Shown: positions 43,361 to 57,303 of the stretch, piece by piece
How positions within the stretch are numbered: the stretch's first letter is position 1
How the letters are laid out: each line of letters opens with the position of its first letter
NCBI RefSeq assembly: GCF_031180975.1
Contig: NZ_JAPSLI010000002.1
Coordinates: forward strand, 248,001-312,000
DNA length: 64,000 nucleotides
Reading direction: 5' to 3'
From: Microbacterium sp.
GTDB lineage: Bacteria; Actinomycetota; Actinomycetes; Actinomycetales; Microbacteriaceae
Translations under genes and position numbers: made by a program
The notes under the pieces: generated by a model
Database searches by the model: none
The model's input: the letters and a program-made list of their open reading frames with translations, nothing else
What the model was told of the DNA's origin: nothing

Positions 43361-44661
43361 CCGGATCTCTCGTGATCACCGGCGCTCAGCTGACCGGAGG
43401 AGAGACCGCCGACCTGGTGGTGGAGGACGGCCGCATCGCGGAGATCGGCAGCGGCCTCAGCCGCGCCGGTGCCCGCGTGGTCGACGCCTCGGGGCTGATC
43501 GCCCTCCCCGGCCTGGTCGACCTGCACACCCATCTGCGCGAGCCCGGCTACGAGGCGTCCGAGACGGTCCTCACCGGCACCAGGGCGGCGGCGGCGGGTG
43601 GCTTCACCGCGGTGTTCGCGATGCCGAACACCTCGCCGGTGGCCGACACGGCAGGCGTCGTCGAGCAGGAGCTCGCCCTCGGCGAGGCCGCCCGCTACGC
43701 CACCGTGCAGCCGATCGGCGCGGTCACCGTCGGGCAGAAGGGTGAGCGGCTCGCCGAACTGGGCGCCATGGCCTCATCCCGCGCCCGCGTACGGGTGTTC
43801 AGCGACGACGGGTTCTGCGTCTGGGACCCGCTGATCATGCGCCGCGCGCTGGAGTACGTGAAGTCTTTCGACGGCGTCATCGCCCAGCACGCGCAGGACC
43901 CGCGGCTCACCGAGGGCGCGCAGATGAACGAGGGCACCGTCTCCGCCGAGCTCGGCCTCGCCGGCTGGCCAGCCGTCGCCGAGGAGTCGATCATCGCCCG
44001 TGACGTGCTGCTCGCCGAACACGTCGGCTCGCGTCTGCACGTGTGTCACCTCTCCACGGCGGGATCTGTGGACATCGTCCGGTGGGCGAAGAAGCGCGGC
44101 ATCGCCGTGACCGCCGAGGTCACCCCGCACCACCTGCTCCTCACCGACGAACTGGTCCGCGGCTACGACGCGCGTTACAAGGTCAACCCGCCACTGCGCC
44201 GTGAGGAGGACGTCATCGCGGTGCGCGAGGGGCTGGCCGACGGCACGATCGACATCGTCGCCACCGACCACGCCCCGCACCCGTCCGAGAACAAGGCGTG
44301 CGAGTGGCAGGCTGCGGCCAACGGCATGGTCGGCCTGGAGAGCGCCCTGCGCGTGGTGCACCAGTCGATGGTCGAGACCGGGATGCTGGACTGGGCCGAC
44401 GTGGCCCGCGTGATGAGCGCCACCCCGGCGCGCATCGGGCGACTCGAATCCCACGGCCGGCCCCTCGCGGTCGGCGAGCCGGCGCACATCACGCTGTACG
44501 ACCCGACCGCGCAGGGCGTGTTCACCGAGTCCGACCTGCACGGCCGCAGCGCCAACTCGCCCTACCTCGGGCGGGAGCTGCCCGGCCGGGTGGAGTGGAC
44601 CGTGCACGGCGGCCTCGTCACCGTCGAGTCCGGTGCACTGGTCGAGGAGCTCGCCCAGTGA
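43357..44661 (+). CDS. pyrC: Dihydroorotase
   Basis: Zinc amidohydrolase that closes carbamoyl aspartate. The 434-residue protein is of the type I class with [14 protein letters not shown] (metal histidines), AMPNTSP, the ring of metal ligands in CHLSTAG and [12 protein letters not shown], and the catalytic [15 protein letters not shown] start overlaps pyrB. It is catalytically complete. Confidence 0.96.
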   Translation: MTGSLVITGAQLTGGETADLVVEDGRIAEIGSGLSRAGARVVDASGLIALPGLVDLHTHLREPGYEASETVLTGTRAAAAGGFTAVFAMPNTSPVADTAGVVEQELALGEAARYATVQPIGAVTVGQKGERLAELGAMASSRARVRVFSDDGFCVWDPLIMRRALEYVKSFDGVIAQHAQDPRLTEGAQMNEGTVSAELGLAGWPAVAEESIIARDVLLAEHVGSRLHVCHLSTAGSVDIVRWAKKRGIAVTAEVTPHHLLLTDELVRGYDARYKVNPPLRREEDVIAVREGLADGTIDIVATDHAPHPSENKACEWQAAANGMVGLESALRVVHQSMVETGMLDWADVARVMSATPARIGRLESHGRPLAVGEPAHITLYDPTAQGVFTESDLHGRSANSPYLGRELPGRVEWTVHGGLVTVESGALVEELAQ

Positions 44662-45164
44662 GCCGCGAGCTCGCCGGAATCATCGTCGCCGCGGTCGTCG
44701 TCCTCGTGTTCGCCGCCATGTTCCTCGCCTGGCGGGCGCGTCTTCGGCGCGACTCCGGCCTGACCGCCCCGCTCGGCGTGCCGGAGCACGCCGACGTCAC
44801 CGGTCGCTCCGAGGTGCTGTACGTGGCGACGACCAGACACGACGAGCCGCTGGAGCGCCTTGCCGTGTCCCCGCTGACCTACCGCGCCCGCGGCGAGCTG
44901 GTGCTCACCGACCGCGGTGTCGCGCTCAGCCTCGACGGCGCCCCGACGGTCTTCCTGGCCTCGGACCGCCTGGTGCGCGCGGACCGCGCCACCACCGCCA
45001 TCGACCGTGTCGTGGAGCCGAACGGACTGGTCCGCCTGGTGTGGCGGATCTCCGACGGCATCCTCGTCGATTCCTTCCTGCGCCTCGTCAGTGCCGAGCC
45101 GCAGCAGATCCTCCCGGAGCTCGAGCGCCTGTGCGCCGCCCCGGAGAACGGAGTGAACCCATGA
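44658..45164 (+). CDS. Conserved actinobacterial membrane protein of the pyr operon
   Basis: This 168-residue protein has one N-terminal membrane helix ([21 protein letters not shown]) and a soluble PH-like beta domain (about 50-165, with [51 protein letters not shown]). A protein of this layout sits between pyrC and carA across actinobacteria (Rv1382-like). Its role is not known. It overlaps both neighbours (GTGA and ATGA), so it is firmly part of the operon. Confidence 0.85.
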   Translation: MSRELAGIIVAAVVVLVFAAMFLAWRARLRRDSGLTAPLGVPEHADVTGRSEVLYVATTRHDEPLERLAVSPLTYRARGELVLTDRGVALSLDGAPTVFLASDRLVRADRATTAIDRVVEPNGLVRLVWRISDGILVDSFLRLVSAEPQQILPELERLCAAPENGVNP

Positions 45165-46335
45165 ACCCTTCCACACCCTCGACCACCCCGACCCCCGAGA
45201 AGGCCGTGCTCGTCCTCGAGGACGGCACCCGCTACACCGGCCGCGCCTACGGCGCCCGAGGCACCACGCTCGGGGAGGTGGTGTTCGCGACCGGCATGTC
45301 CGGCTACCAGGAGACCCTCACCGACCCGTCGTACGCCGGACAGATCGTGCTGCAGACCGCACCGCACATCGGCAACACCGGCATGAACGACGAGGACCCC
45401 GAGTCCCGGCGCATCTGGGTGGCGGGCTACATCGTCCGCGACCCCTCCCGCGTCGTGTCCAACTGGCGCGCGACGACCTCGCTGGACGACCTGCTGGTGC
45501 GCGACGGGATCGTCGGCATCAGCGGCATCGACACCCGGGCCGTCACCCGGCACATCCGGTCGGCCGGGTCCATGCGCGGTGGGATCTTCTCCGGAGACGA
45601 TGCAGCCCTCGACCCCGACGAGCAGCTGCGCCGCGTCACCGCCGCGCCCGAGATGACCGGGCAGAACCTGTCGGCGGCCGTGTCGGTCCCGTCCGCCCAG
45701 GTGACGCCCGCCACCGGTGAGCGCATCGGCAACCTCGCCGTGCTCGACCTGGGAGTCAAGCAGGCCACCATCGAGAACCTGGCCGCCCGCGGCTTCGACG
45801 TGCACGTGCTGCCGCAGACCGCGACGATCGACGAGATCCGCGCGATCGAGCCCGTGGCCGTGTTCTACTCGAACGGACCCGGCGACCCGGCCGCCTCCGA
45901 CGGCCACGTCTCGCTGCTGCGCGAGGTGCTCGACGACGGCCTGCCGTTCTTCGGCATCTGCTTCGGCAACCAGCTGCTCGGCCGTGCCCTGGGCCTGGGC
46001 ACCTACAAGCTGCCCTTCGGTCACCGCGGCATCAACCAGCCGGTGCTCGACAAGGCCACCGGCCGCGTGGAGATCACCGCGCACAACCACGGGTTCGCCG
46101 TCGACGCACCCCTGGACGCCCCGTTCGACAGCCCGAACGGGTACGGCAAGGTCGAGGTCAGCCACATCGGCCTGAACGACCGCGTCGTCGAGGGGCTGCG
46201 CGCCCTCGACATCCCGGCCTTCTCGGTGCAGTACCACCCCGAGGCGGCCGCCGGACCGCACGACGCGAACTACCTCTTCGACCGATTCCGCGATCTCGTC
46301 GTCGCGCACCTCAGCGACAAGAAGGACAACAACTG

Positions 46336-46336
<1 letters not shown>
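45161..46336 (+). CDS. carA: Carbamoyl-phosphate synthase small (glutaminase) subunit
   Basis: Supplies ammonia from glutamine to CarB. The 391-residue protein has the N-terminal CPSase small domain ([23 protein letters not shown], [19 protein letters not shown]) and a class-I glutaminase domain with nucleophile [12 protein letters not shown] and the His/Glu in [13 protein letters not shown]. It overlaps carB by 1 bp (TGATG). Confidence 0.97.
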
Positions 46337-49619
<3,283 letters not shown>

Positions 49620-49623
<4 letters not shown>

Positions 49624-50483
49624 CCGCGCCGTTCGGCTCGCGCCTGCGCGCCGCGCTCGACGCGCACGGACCGCTGTGCGTGGGGATCGACCCGCACGCG
49701 GCACTGCTGGACGCGTGGGGACTCGGGCAGGACGCCGCCGGCGTCCGCGAGTTCGGGCTGCGCGTGGTGGACGCCGCCGCCGGCCGGGTGGCACTGCTCA
49801 AGCCGCAGGTGTCGTTCTTCGAGCGCTTCGGCTCGCGAGGCTTCGCCGCCCTGGAGGAGGTCCTGGCCGCGGCGCGTGCGGCCGGGCTGCTGGTGATCGC
49901 CGACGCCAAGCGCGGCGACATCGGCTCGACCATGGCGGGGTACGCCGACGCCTGGCTGGCGGCCGGGTCCCCGCTGGAATCGGATGCCGTCACGGTGAGC
50001 CCCTACCTGGGTCCGGAATCCCTCCGCGACACGATCACCGCCGCCGTGCGAGCAGGCAAGGGTCTGTTCGTGCTCGCCGCGACCAGCAACCCGGAGGCGC
50101 CCTCGCTGCAGACCGCGCGCACCGTCGACGTGGCGGCCGGCGACGACCAGACCGTCGCCCTCCGCGTCGCCCGGGACGTGACCTGGCCCAACGGCTCGGC
50201 CGCGTTCGACGGCGGGCTCGGCCCGATCGGCCTGGTGATCGGCGCGACCGTCGACCGCGTCGAGCTCGGCCTGCCCGACGACGCTCTGCAGGGCACGCCG
50301 ATCCTGGCTCCGGGCTTCGGCGCCCAGGGCGCCACGCCGGAGGATCTCACCGCCCGCTTCGGCGCCCTGGCGCCGAACGTGCTGGCCAGCGAAAGCCGCA
50401 GCATTCTCGGCGCCGGTCCCGACCGTCTCGCCGATACGATCGACGAACGAGCCGCACGCTACCGGGAGGTGCTCAGTGCCTGA
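49620..50483 (+). CDS. pyrF: Orotidine 5'-phosphate decarboxylase, type 2
   Basis: Forms UMP. The 287-residue protein is of the longer type 2 form used in actinobacteria, with [26 protein letters not shown], the catalytic [32 protein letters not shown] and [19 protein letters not shown] overlaps the carB stop. pyrD and pyrE are not in the window. Confidence 0.96.
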
Positions 50484-51384
50484 AGGACGGGTCGTCCCCG
50501 AGGTCGATCGCGCAGCCGCATCGCGCAGAGCGCTGGAGCGCCGCCGCGCACGCGCCGCGCTGAAGCGCGATCTCACCACGCGAGTCGTGACACCGCAGGA
50601 GGTGCTGCGGCGCGCGACCGAGGATCCGGCGTCGGACGCCGCCACCATGCGCATCACCGACTTCCTGATGGCCCTCCCGGCGATCGGCGCGGGCAAGCGG
50701 GACCGCATCCTCGAGGAGCTGCACATCTCGCCGGTGAAGCGGCTGGGCGGACTGGGCGTGCGCCAGCTCGCCGACCTGTCGGCCTGGCTGGACCGTCGGT
50801 TCCCGGTGAAGCCGCCCCGCGCAGGCCGCAGCCGGCTGCTCGTGCTGGCCGGGCCCACCGCCGTCGGCAAGGGCACTGTCGCCGCACACATCCGTGAGAC
50901 GCACCCGGAGATCCATCTGTCGGTGTCGGCGACCACCCGCAAACCCCGTCCCGGTGAGGTCGACGGCGTGCACTACTACTTCGTGGACGACGCCGAGTTC
51001 GACCGGCTCATCGCCGAGGGGGAGCTGCTCGAGTACGCGGTGGTGCACAACACGCACCGCTACGGCACGCCGCGGCGTCCTGTGGACGAGGCCCTCGCCG
51101 CCGGAAAGACCGTGCTGCTGGAGATCGACCTGCAGGGCGCGCGCCAGGTGCGCGCTGCCGAGCCGTCCGCGACGCTCATCTTCCTGCTGCCGCCGTCCTG
51201 GGACGAGCTCGTGCACCGGCTGGTCGGCCGGGCCACCGAGGATGCCGAGGAACGGGCCCGTCGTCTGCGCACCGCGCGGGTGGAGCTGGCGGCACAGAAC
51301 GAGTTCGATTACCGCATCGTGAACGCCGACGTCGCCACGGCGGCGCGCGAGGTCGTAGAATTGTCCTCAGGCTTCGCGCGCTGA
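50476..51384 (+). CDS. gmk: Guanylate kinase with N-terminal mycobacterial-IHF-type DNA-binding domain
   Basis: This 302-residue protein is a fusion. Residues about 18-106 match the actinobacterial integration host factor mIHF ([57 protein letters not shown]). Residues about 119-302 are guanylate kinase (P-loop [10 protein letters not shown] at 126-135; [33 protein letters not shown]). In mycobacteria mIHF and Gmk are separate neighbours. No stop, frameshift or internal start separates them here. GTG start overlaps the pyrF end by 8 bp. Confidence 0.93.
   Translation: MPEGRVVPEVDRAAASRRALERRRARAALKRDLTTRVVTPQEVLRRATEDPASDAATMRITDFLMALPAIGAGKRDRILEELHISPVKRLGGLGVRQLADLSAWLDRRFPVKPPRAGRSRLLVLAGPTAVGKGTVAAHIRETHPEIHLSVSATTRKPRPGEVDGVHYYFVDDAEFDRLIAEGELLEYAVVHNTHRYGTPRRPVDEALAAGKTVLLEIDLQGARQVRAAEPSATLIFLLPPSWDELVHRLVGRATEDAEERARRLRTARVELAAQNEFDYRIVNADVATAAREVVELSSGFAR
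51356..51361 (+). promoter_or_regulatory. -10-like TAGAAT inside the gmk 3' end, candidate rpoZ promoter
   Basis: TAGAAT occurs 100 bp before the rpoZ ATG, in the last codons of gmk. A ribosome binding site AGGAGG precedes the ATG. The hexamer could be chance, since no -35 is evident. Confidence 0.3.
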
Positions 51385-51460
51385 CCGAACTTCTCGAAGG
51401 GTCGCGCGCCCGCATTCACCGACTTCGCGACGATCCCGTCGCCTGATCAGGAGGTCCACC

Positions 51461-51715
51461 ATGGCCGGAACCAACCAGGGCATCATCGATCCGCCGATCG
51501 ACAACCTGCTCGAGCGCGTCGACAACAAGTACGAGCTCGTGATCTACGCCGCTAAGCGCGCCCGCCAGATCAACGACTACTACTCCGACCTGCACGAGGG
51601 CAACCTGTTCGACAACGTCGGGCCGCTCGTCGACTCGTCTGTCGAGGACAAGCCGCTGACCATCGCGCTGCACGAGATCAACGAGGACAAGCTCCGCATC
51701 CGTCACGCCGAGTGA
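51461..51715 (+). CDS. rpoZ: DNA-directed RNA polymerase omega subunit
   Basis: Helps assemble RNA polymerase. The 84-residue protein has [37 protein letters not shown] and the conserved [15 protein letters not shown] tail. ATG has AGGAGG 7 nt upstream. metK starts 17 bp after the stop; the coaBC gene that often lies between the two in actinobacteria is missing. Confidence 0.96.
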   Translation: MAGTNQGIIDPPIDNLLERVDNKYELVIYAAKRARQINDYYSDLHEGNLFDNVGPLVDSSVEDKPLTIALHEINEDKLRIRHAE

Positions 51716-51732
51716 CGGCCGGGGCAGCTTCG

Positions 51733-52929
51733 ATGAGCGCACTGCGCCTGTTCACATCCGAGTCCGTCACCGAAGGCCACCCCGACAAGATCTGCGATCA
51801 GATCTCGGACAGCATCCTCGACGGCCTGCTCGCCGTCGACCGCGGCTCCCGCGTCGCCGTCGAGACGCTCGTCACCACCGGGCTGGTGCACGTGGCCGGC
51901 GAGATCCGCACCGAGGGGTACGTCGACATCCCGACGATCGTCCGCGACGTCGTCAACGGCATCGGCTACACCTCGAGCGACACCGGTTTCGACGGTTCGT
52001 CGTGCGGTGTGAGCGTGTCGGTGGGGGAGCAGTCCAGCGACATCGCGCACGGCGTCGATCAGGCGCAGGAGCAGCGCGACGGCGGGTCCACCGACCCGCG
52101 TGACGAGCTCGGCGCCGGCGACCAGGGCATCATGTTCGGGTTCGCCACCGACGAGACCCCGCAGCTGATGCCGATGGCGGCGTGGACCGCACACCGCATC
52201 GCGGAACGCCTCACGGAGGTGCGCCGCTCAGGCGAACTGCCGTTCCTGCGTCCCGATGGCAAGACGCAGGTGACTCTCGGCTACGACGGATTCACCCCGA
52301 AGACCGTCGACGCCGTCGTGCTCTCCACCCAGCACCACCCGGACGTGTCGCAGGATGAGCTGAAGGAGCTGGTCCGCGCTGCGGTCATCGATCCGGTGCT
52401 CGCGCAGACCGGGCTGGACCTGTCGCCCGAGCTGACCTATTACATCAACCCGGCGGGGCCGTTCGTGACCGGTGGCCCGAAGGGCGACGCGGGTCTGACC
52501 GGGCGCAAGATCATCATCGACACCTACGGCGGGGCCGCCCGTCACGGCGGCGGCGCGTTCAGCGGCAAGGACCCGTCCAAGGTGGACCGCTCCGGCGCGT
52601 ACGCCATGCGCTGGGTGGCGAAGAACGTCGTCGCCGCCGGCTTGGCCCGGCGCGCCGAGGTGCAGGTCGCGTACGCGATCGGTGTCGCCCGTCCGGTGGG
52701 CCTGTACGTCGAGACGTTCGGCACCGGCCGGGTGGCCGACGAGGTGATCACCAAAGCCATCACCGACGTGTTCGACCTGCGTCCGCAGGCGATCATCGAG
52801 GAGCTCGACCTGCTCCGCCCGATCTACGCCCAGACCGCGGCGTACGGCCACTTCGGCCGCGAGCTTCCCGACTTCACCTGGGAGCGCACGGACCGCGCCG
52901 AAGAGCTCCGCCGCGCCGCCGGGCTCTGA
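51733..52929 (+). CDS. metK: S-adenosylmethionine synthetase
   Basis: Makes SAM from methionine and ATP; CysG and RsmB in this window use SAM. The 398-residue protein has [45 protein letters not shown] sequence, the methionine/ATP loop [10 protein letters not shown] and [25 protein letters not shown] 51733 is preferred over a GTG at 51712, which overlaps the rpoZ stop but has no ribosome binding site and adds a non-conserved stretch. Confidence 0.97.
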   Translation: MSALRLFTSESVTEGHPDKICDQISDSILDGLLAVDRGSRVAVETLVTTGLVHVAGEIRTEGYVDIPTIVRDVVNGIGYTSSDTGFDGSSCGVSVSVGEQSSDIAHGVDQAQEQRDGGSTDPRDELGAGDQGIMFGFATDETPQLMPMAAWTAHRIAERLTEVRRSGELPFLRPDGKTQVTLGYDGFTPKTVDAVVLSTQHHPDVSQDELKELVRAAVIDPVLAQTGLDLSPELTYYINPAGPFVTGGPKGDAGLTGRKIIIDTYGGAARHGGGAFSGKDPSKVDRSGAYAMRWVAKNVVAAGLARRAEVQVAYAIGVARPVGLYVETFGTGRVADEVITKAITDVFDLRPQAIIEELDLLRPIYAQTAAYGHFGRELPDFTWERTDRAEELRRAAGL

Positions 52930-52939
52930 GGCGGTCGCG

Positions 52940-54901
52940 GTGCCGGCCCCTGAGCCCGCCGGAGGGCGACGCGTCGCGCGCGTGCTCATCGACTCGCCGC
53001 TGCCGCAACTGGATCGACTGTTCGACTACGTCCTGCCCGACGAGCTGGGCGAGGTGGCCTGCGGCGTGCGCGTGAAGGCGCCGCTGCGCACCGCCGGTCG
53101 CGTCGTGGACGGCTACATCGTCGAGATCGCCGAGGAGACGGATGCCGCGCGCGCGCTTTCCGAGGTGGAGAGCGTCGTGTCCGACGTGCAGGTGCTGCCC
53201 GACCGGCTGTACCGCCTCGCCCGCCGCGCCGCCGATCGCGCCGCAGGTTCGGCATCCGACGTCCTCCGTCTCGCGATCCCCAAACGGCAGGTGCGGGTCG
53301 AGAAGGCGTGGCGGCCGCCCGAGCACCCGCCGGTCATCGCCGCCGACGCCCTGACGCGCGCCCGCGACGTCATCGCCGCGTACCAGGGGCTCGACGAGCT
53401 GCTCGCCGGAAACGGCCGCGCCGCCGTCGAAGCGATCCCCGGCCTGGATGCCGACAGCCTGCCGCTGTGGGCGATGATGCTGGCCGCCGCCGCCGCCACC
53501 ACCCTGGGCGGCGGACGCTCGGCGATCCTGGTGGTCCCCGACCACCGCGATCAGGAGCTGCTCCTCGCCGCCCTCCAGAAGTTCGTGCCCGACGAGGCCG
53601 TGGTGCGACACGACGCCCGCCAGCCCAACCCCGACCGGTACCGTGCTTTCCTGCGCACCCTCGCCGACGCGCCGTGCGTCGTCGTGGGCAATCGGTCAGC
53701 GGTGTACTCGCCCGCGCAGGCCGGGCTGGTGGCGCTCTGGGACGACGGCGACCCGCTGCTCGCCGAACCGCTCGCCCCCTACGTGCACGCCAGGGACGCG
53801 GCCCTGCTCCGCCAGGAGCAGGAGGGCTCCACCCTGATGCTCGCAGGACACACCCGCTCCACCGACGCGGAGCGGCTGGTGCAGCACGGCTGGCTGCAGG
53901 ACATCACGGCCGTGCGGCGCGTCACGCCCCGCGTGCAGCTCAGCACGCCGCAGGAACTCGAACAGGCCGCCCAGCGCGTGCCGACCAGCGCTTTCGCCGC
54001 CGCCCGAGCGGCCGTGGCGGACGGCCCCGTCCTCGTGCAGGTCGCCCGCCCCGGGTTCGCCCCGACCCTGGTGTGCGCGCAGTGCCGCGTCCCGGCGCGC
54101 TGCGCGCACTGCCACGGACCCCTCGGGGCCCGACGTCGCGGAGCGGTCCCCGTGTGCGGCTGGTGCGGCCGCTCCGCTCACGCGTGGCGCTGCCCGGAAT
54201 GCTCGTCCGAACAGGTGCGACTGGCGTCCTCGGGCACCGAGCGCACCGCCGACGAGCTCGGCCGGGCGTTCCCCGGCGTGCGGGTGATCGTCTCGGACGG
54301 TCGACATCCGGTCACGCGCATCGACGCCAGGCCGGCCCTCGTCGTCGCCACGCGCGGCGCCGAACCGCTCGCCGAAGGCGGGTACCGCGCGGTGATCCTC
54401 CTCGACGGCGCACGGATGCTGCAGGCGCCGGAGCTGCGCATCGGCGAGGCCTGCCTGCGCTGGTGGTCCAACGCCGCGGCTCTTGCCGCCCGTGGTGCCC
54501 CGGTGCACCTCGTCGGCGTCAACGGCCCCGCGGCGAAGGCCCTGGCCACCTGGACCCAGCCCGCCTACGCACGCTCCGAGCTGGAGGCGCGCGCGCCGCT
54601 GCACATGCCGCCCACCGCCCGCGTGGCCCAGATCGAAGGCCTGCCGGCATCCGTCCGCTCCGCCATCGCCGCCCTCAGCGAGATCGGCGTGCCGGGGGAG
54701 GCCGTGCTCGGTCCGGTGCCGACCGATGACGACGACGAGCGGGTGCGCGCGCTGGTGCGCTTCGGCTACGGGGCGGGCGCGGCCGTCGCCTCCACCCTGC
54801 GCGCCGCCGTGGTCGCCGACGCCGCGCAGAGTCGTCGCGGGCGCGGCAGGAACCGGCCCTCGCTCTCGGTGCATCTCGATATCCTCGAACCGGAGATCTG
54901 A
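52940..54901 (+). CDS. priA: Primosomal protein N' (PriA), actinobacterial type without ATPase motif
   Basis: Replication-restart protein. The 653-residue protein keeps the N-terminal 3'-DNA-binding domain (ARVLIDSPLPQLDRLFDYVLPDELGEVACGVRVKAPLR) and the zinc-binding cysteines (LVCAQCRVPARCAHCHGPLG; VCGWCGRSAHAWRCPECSS). At the Walker A place there is only TTLGGGRSAILVVP, with no GxGKT/S, and no DEEH box is seen. This matches the helicase-deficient PriA common in actinobacteria. GTG start 10 bp after metK. Confidence 0.9.
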   Translation: MPAPEPAGGRRVARVLIDSPLPQLDRLFDYVLPDELGEVACGVRVKAPLRTAGRVVDGYIVEIAEETDAARALSEVESVVSDVQVLPDRLYRLARRAADRAAGSASDVLRLAIPKRQVRVEKAWRPPEHPPVIAADALTRARDVIAAYQGLDELLAGNGRAAVEAIPGLDADSLPLWAMMLAAAAATTLGGGRSAILVVPDHRDQELLLAALQKFVPDEAVVRHDARQPNPDRYRAFLRTLADAPCVVVGNRSAVYSPAQAGLVALWDDGDPLLAEPLAPYVHARDAALLRQEQEGSTLMLAGHTRSTDAERLVQHGWLQDITAVRRVTPRVQLSTPQELEQAAQRVPTSAFAAARAAVADGPVLVQVARPGFAPTLVCAQCRVPARCAHCHGPLGARRRGAVPVCGWCGRSAHAWRCPECSSEQVRLASSGTERTADELGRAFPGVRVIVSDGRHPVTRIDARPALVVATRGAEPLAEGGYRAVILLDGARMLQAPELRIGEACLRWWSNAAALAARGAPVHLVGVNGPAAKALATWTQPAYARSELEARAPLHMPPTARVAQIEGLPASVRSAIAALSEIGVPGEAVLGPVPTDDDDERVRALVRFGYGAGAAVASTLRAAVVADAAQSRRGRGRNRPSLSVHLDILEPEI

Positions 54902-54936
54902 CGCTCCACCGCCCCCACCCCACCCGGAGAACCTTC

Positions 54937-55869
54937 ATGCGACTCGTCTTCGCCGGCACCCCGGCCGTCGCCGTCCCCACCCTGCGCGCCCTCGCCGTCG
55001 GGCACGACGTCGCCGCGGTCGTCACGCGGCCCGACGCGCCCCTCGGCCGCAAGCGGGTGCTCACCCCGTCACCGGTCGCGCAGGCCGCCGACGAACTCGG
55101 GCTGCCCGTCATCAAGGCGGCCCGCCTCGACGACGACGCCACCGCGCGCATCGCCGCCCTGCGTCCGGATCTCGGGGTTATCGTCGCCTACGGCGGGCTG
55201 GTGCGCGAACCGCTGCTGTCCACCCCGACGAACGGATGGATCAACCTGCACTTCTCGCTGCTGCCGCGCTGGCGCGGAGCCGCACCGGTGCAGCGGGCGC
55301 TGATCGCCGGGGACGAGCGCATCGGCGTGAGCGTCTTCCAGCTGGTGCCTGAGCTGGATGCCGGCGACCTGTTCGCGACCCGCGAGGTGCGGGTGCCGGC
55401 CGACGCCACCGCCGATGCGGTCCTCCACCTGCTCGCCGACGACGGCGCCCACCTGACCCGCGACGTGGTTGCCGGGATCGCGCAGGGCACTGCGACCGCG
55501 CGTCCGCAGGTCGGCGACGTCACCGTCGCCCCGAAGCTCAGCCTCGAGGACGGCCTGCTGGACTGGACGCAGCCGGCAGACGCCGTGTACGCGCGGTACC
55601 GCGGCGTCACTCCTGAGCCGGGCGCTCACACCACGGTCGCAGGTCACCGCGTGAAGATCCTCGCCGCCGCCCGCGCGGACGACGGCGACGCCGGAGCTGC
55701 ACCGCTCGCCCCTGGCGAGATCCGAGCCGGGAAGGGTGAGCTGCTGGTCGGCACCGGCAGCGACCCGCTGCGGGTGCAGCGGGTGCAACCCGCCGGTCGC
55801 GCCGCCATGAACGCCGGCGACTGGTGGCGCGGCGTGCGCGATGCCGAAACCCTGCGAGCCGGCTCATGA
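54937..55869 (+). CDS. fmt: Methionyl-tRNA formyltransferase
   Basis: Formylates initiator tRNA. The 310-residue protein has the formyl-THF site MRLVFAGTPAVAVPTLRAL, GRKRVLTPSPVAQAA, INLHFSLLPRWRGAAPVQRALIAGDERIGVSVFQLVPELDAGDLF (catalytic N/H/D region) and the C-terminal tRNA-binding barrel. It overlaps rsmB by 4 bp. Confidence 0.97.
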   Translation: MRLVFAGTPAVAVPTLRALAVGHDVAAVVTRPDAPLGRKRVLTPSPVAQAADELGLPVIKAARLDDDATARIAALRPDLGVIVAYGGLVREPLLSTPTNGWINLHFSLLPRWRGAAPVQRALIAGDERIGVSVFQLVPELDAGDLFATREVRVPADATADAVLHLLADDGAHLTRDVVAGIAQGTATARPQVGDVTVAPKLSLEDGLLDWTQPADAVYARYRGVTPEPGAHTTVAGHRVKILAAARADDGDAGAAPLAPGEIRAGKGELLVGTGSDPLRVQRVQPAGRAAMNAGDWWRGVRDAETLRAGS

Positions 55870-57299
55870 GCGCCGCCCAGCGCCCGGGTTCACCCGCCGC
55901 TCGCCCGGCTCCCCGCACGCCGCGGCCGGTGCAGGCGGCGCGGCGCATCGCGTACGACGTGCTGCGCGCGGTGAGCGATTCCGACGCCTATGCCAACCTG
56001 GTGCTGCCGGGCGCGATCGCCGACGCCGGGCTCAGCCCGCAGGACGCCGCCCTCGCGACAGAACTGACCTACGGAACCCTCCGCCGCCGTGGCACCTACG
56101 ACGCGATCATCCGCCAGGCGGCGGGCCGTGACGTCGCCGACATCGACCCCGCCGTGCTGGACGCCCTCCGCCTCGGCGCGCACCAGCTGCTCGCCACCCG
56201 TGTGGCACCGCACGCGGCGGTGAACGAGTCGGTCAGCCTGGTGTCGGCGGCGAAGGGCAGGGGAGCGGCCGGGTTCGCGAACGCCGTGCTGCGCCGGATC
56301 GGCCGCGACGCCCCGGAGACCTGGCAGAACCGCATCGAGCAGGTCGCCCGCTCAGACGACGAACGGCTCGCTCTGCGCACCGCGCACCCCGTCTGGGTGA
56401 TCAGGGCGCTGCGCCGCGCCTTGGCCGCGGAGGGTCGCGCGGACGAACTGGGAGCCCTGCTCGCCGCCGACAACGTCTCGCCCGAGGTCACCCTCGTCGC
56501 CCTGCCCGGGCTGGCGCCGCGCGGCGAACCTGCCCGGCCGTACGCGCCGACCGCATTCGGCTCGCCCGGTGGCGACCCGCGGCAGGCGACCGGCGGTTCC
56601 CGCGGCGCGGTCCGCGTGCAGGACGAGGGCTCGCAGCTCGTCGCCCTGGCGCTTGCAGCCGCCCGGCCCGTCCGGGAGGGGGAGCGCTGGCTGGACCTGT
56701 GCGCCGGCCCCGGCGGCAAGACCGCACTGCTCGCCGCTCTCGCGCTCCGCGACGGTGCCGCCCTCGAGGCGAACGAGGTGGTGCCGGCGCGGGCCGGCCT
56801 GGTGCGCAACGCGCTGCGCCCGCTGCCCGTCGAGGTGCCGGTGCACGAGAGCGACGGACGGGTGTTCGCGGCGCAGCATCCGTCTGCCTTCGACCGCATC
56901 CTCGTCGACGCGCCGTGCACCGGCCTCGGCGCGCTGCGGCGGCGGCCGGAGGCGCGCTGGCGCAAGAGCCCTGCCGACGTCGCCGAGCTGGTGCAGCTGC
57001 AGACCGAACTGCTGGAGGCCGCCGCGGACGCACTCGCGCCCGGGGGGATCGTCGCGTACGCCACCTGCTCGCCGCATCTCGCGGAGACCAGCGGCGTGGT
57101 CTCCGAGGTGCTCCGCCGCCGCGACGACCTGGTCGAGCTCGACGCGCGCGCCGTGCTGACCGACGTGTCCGCCTCACCGATCGACCTCGCCGACGACGGC
57201 ACTGGACGGGCGCAGCTGTGGCCGCACCGGCACGGCACCGACGCGATGTTCCTCGCGCTGCTGCAGCGCCGGATGCCGGACACGCCTGAGGCAGGATAG
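55866..57299 (+). CDS. rsmB: 16S rRNA (cytosine-967 C5)-methyltransferase RsmB
   Basis: SAM-dependent rRNA methyltransferase. The 477-residue protein has an N-terminal NusB-like RNA-binding domain (ARRIAYDVLRAVSDSDAYANLVLPGAI; LRLGAHQLL), SAM site WLDLCAGPGGKTALLAAL, and the catalytic cysteines in VDAPCTGLGALRRRPEARW and YATCSPHLAET. ATG 55866 overlaps the fmt stop. A Pro-rich start of about 25 residues is usual for actinobacteria. Confidence 0.95.
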   Translation: MSAAQRPGSPAARPAPRTPRPVQAARRIAYDVLRAVSDSDAYANLVLPGAIADAGLSPQDAALATELTYGTLRRRGTYDAIIRQAAGRDVADIDPAVLDALRLGAHQLLATRVAPHAAVNESVSLVSAAKGRGAAGFANAVLRRIGRDAPETWQNRIEQVARSDDERLALRTAHPVWVIRALRRALAAEGRADELGALLAADNVSPEVTLVALPGLAPRGEPARPYAPTAFGSPGGDPRQATGGSRGAVRVQDEGSQLVALALAAARPVREGERWLDLCAGPGGKTALLAALALRDGAALEANEVVPARAGLVRNALRPLPVEVPVHESDGRVFAAQHPSAFDRILVDAPCTGLGALRRRPEARWRKSPADVAELVQLQTELLEAAADALAPGGIVAYATCSPHLAETSGVVSEVLRRRDDLVELDARAVLTDVSASPIDLADDGTGRAQLWPHRHGTDAMFLALLQRRMPDTPEAG

Positions 57300-57303
57300 T
57301 TCC

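Noticed and set aside
51712..51732. GTG overlapping the rpoZ stop as metK start
   Set aside because: No ribosome binding site and non-conserved extra residues; ATG 51733 gives the standard N-terminus.
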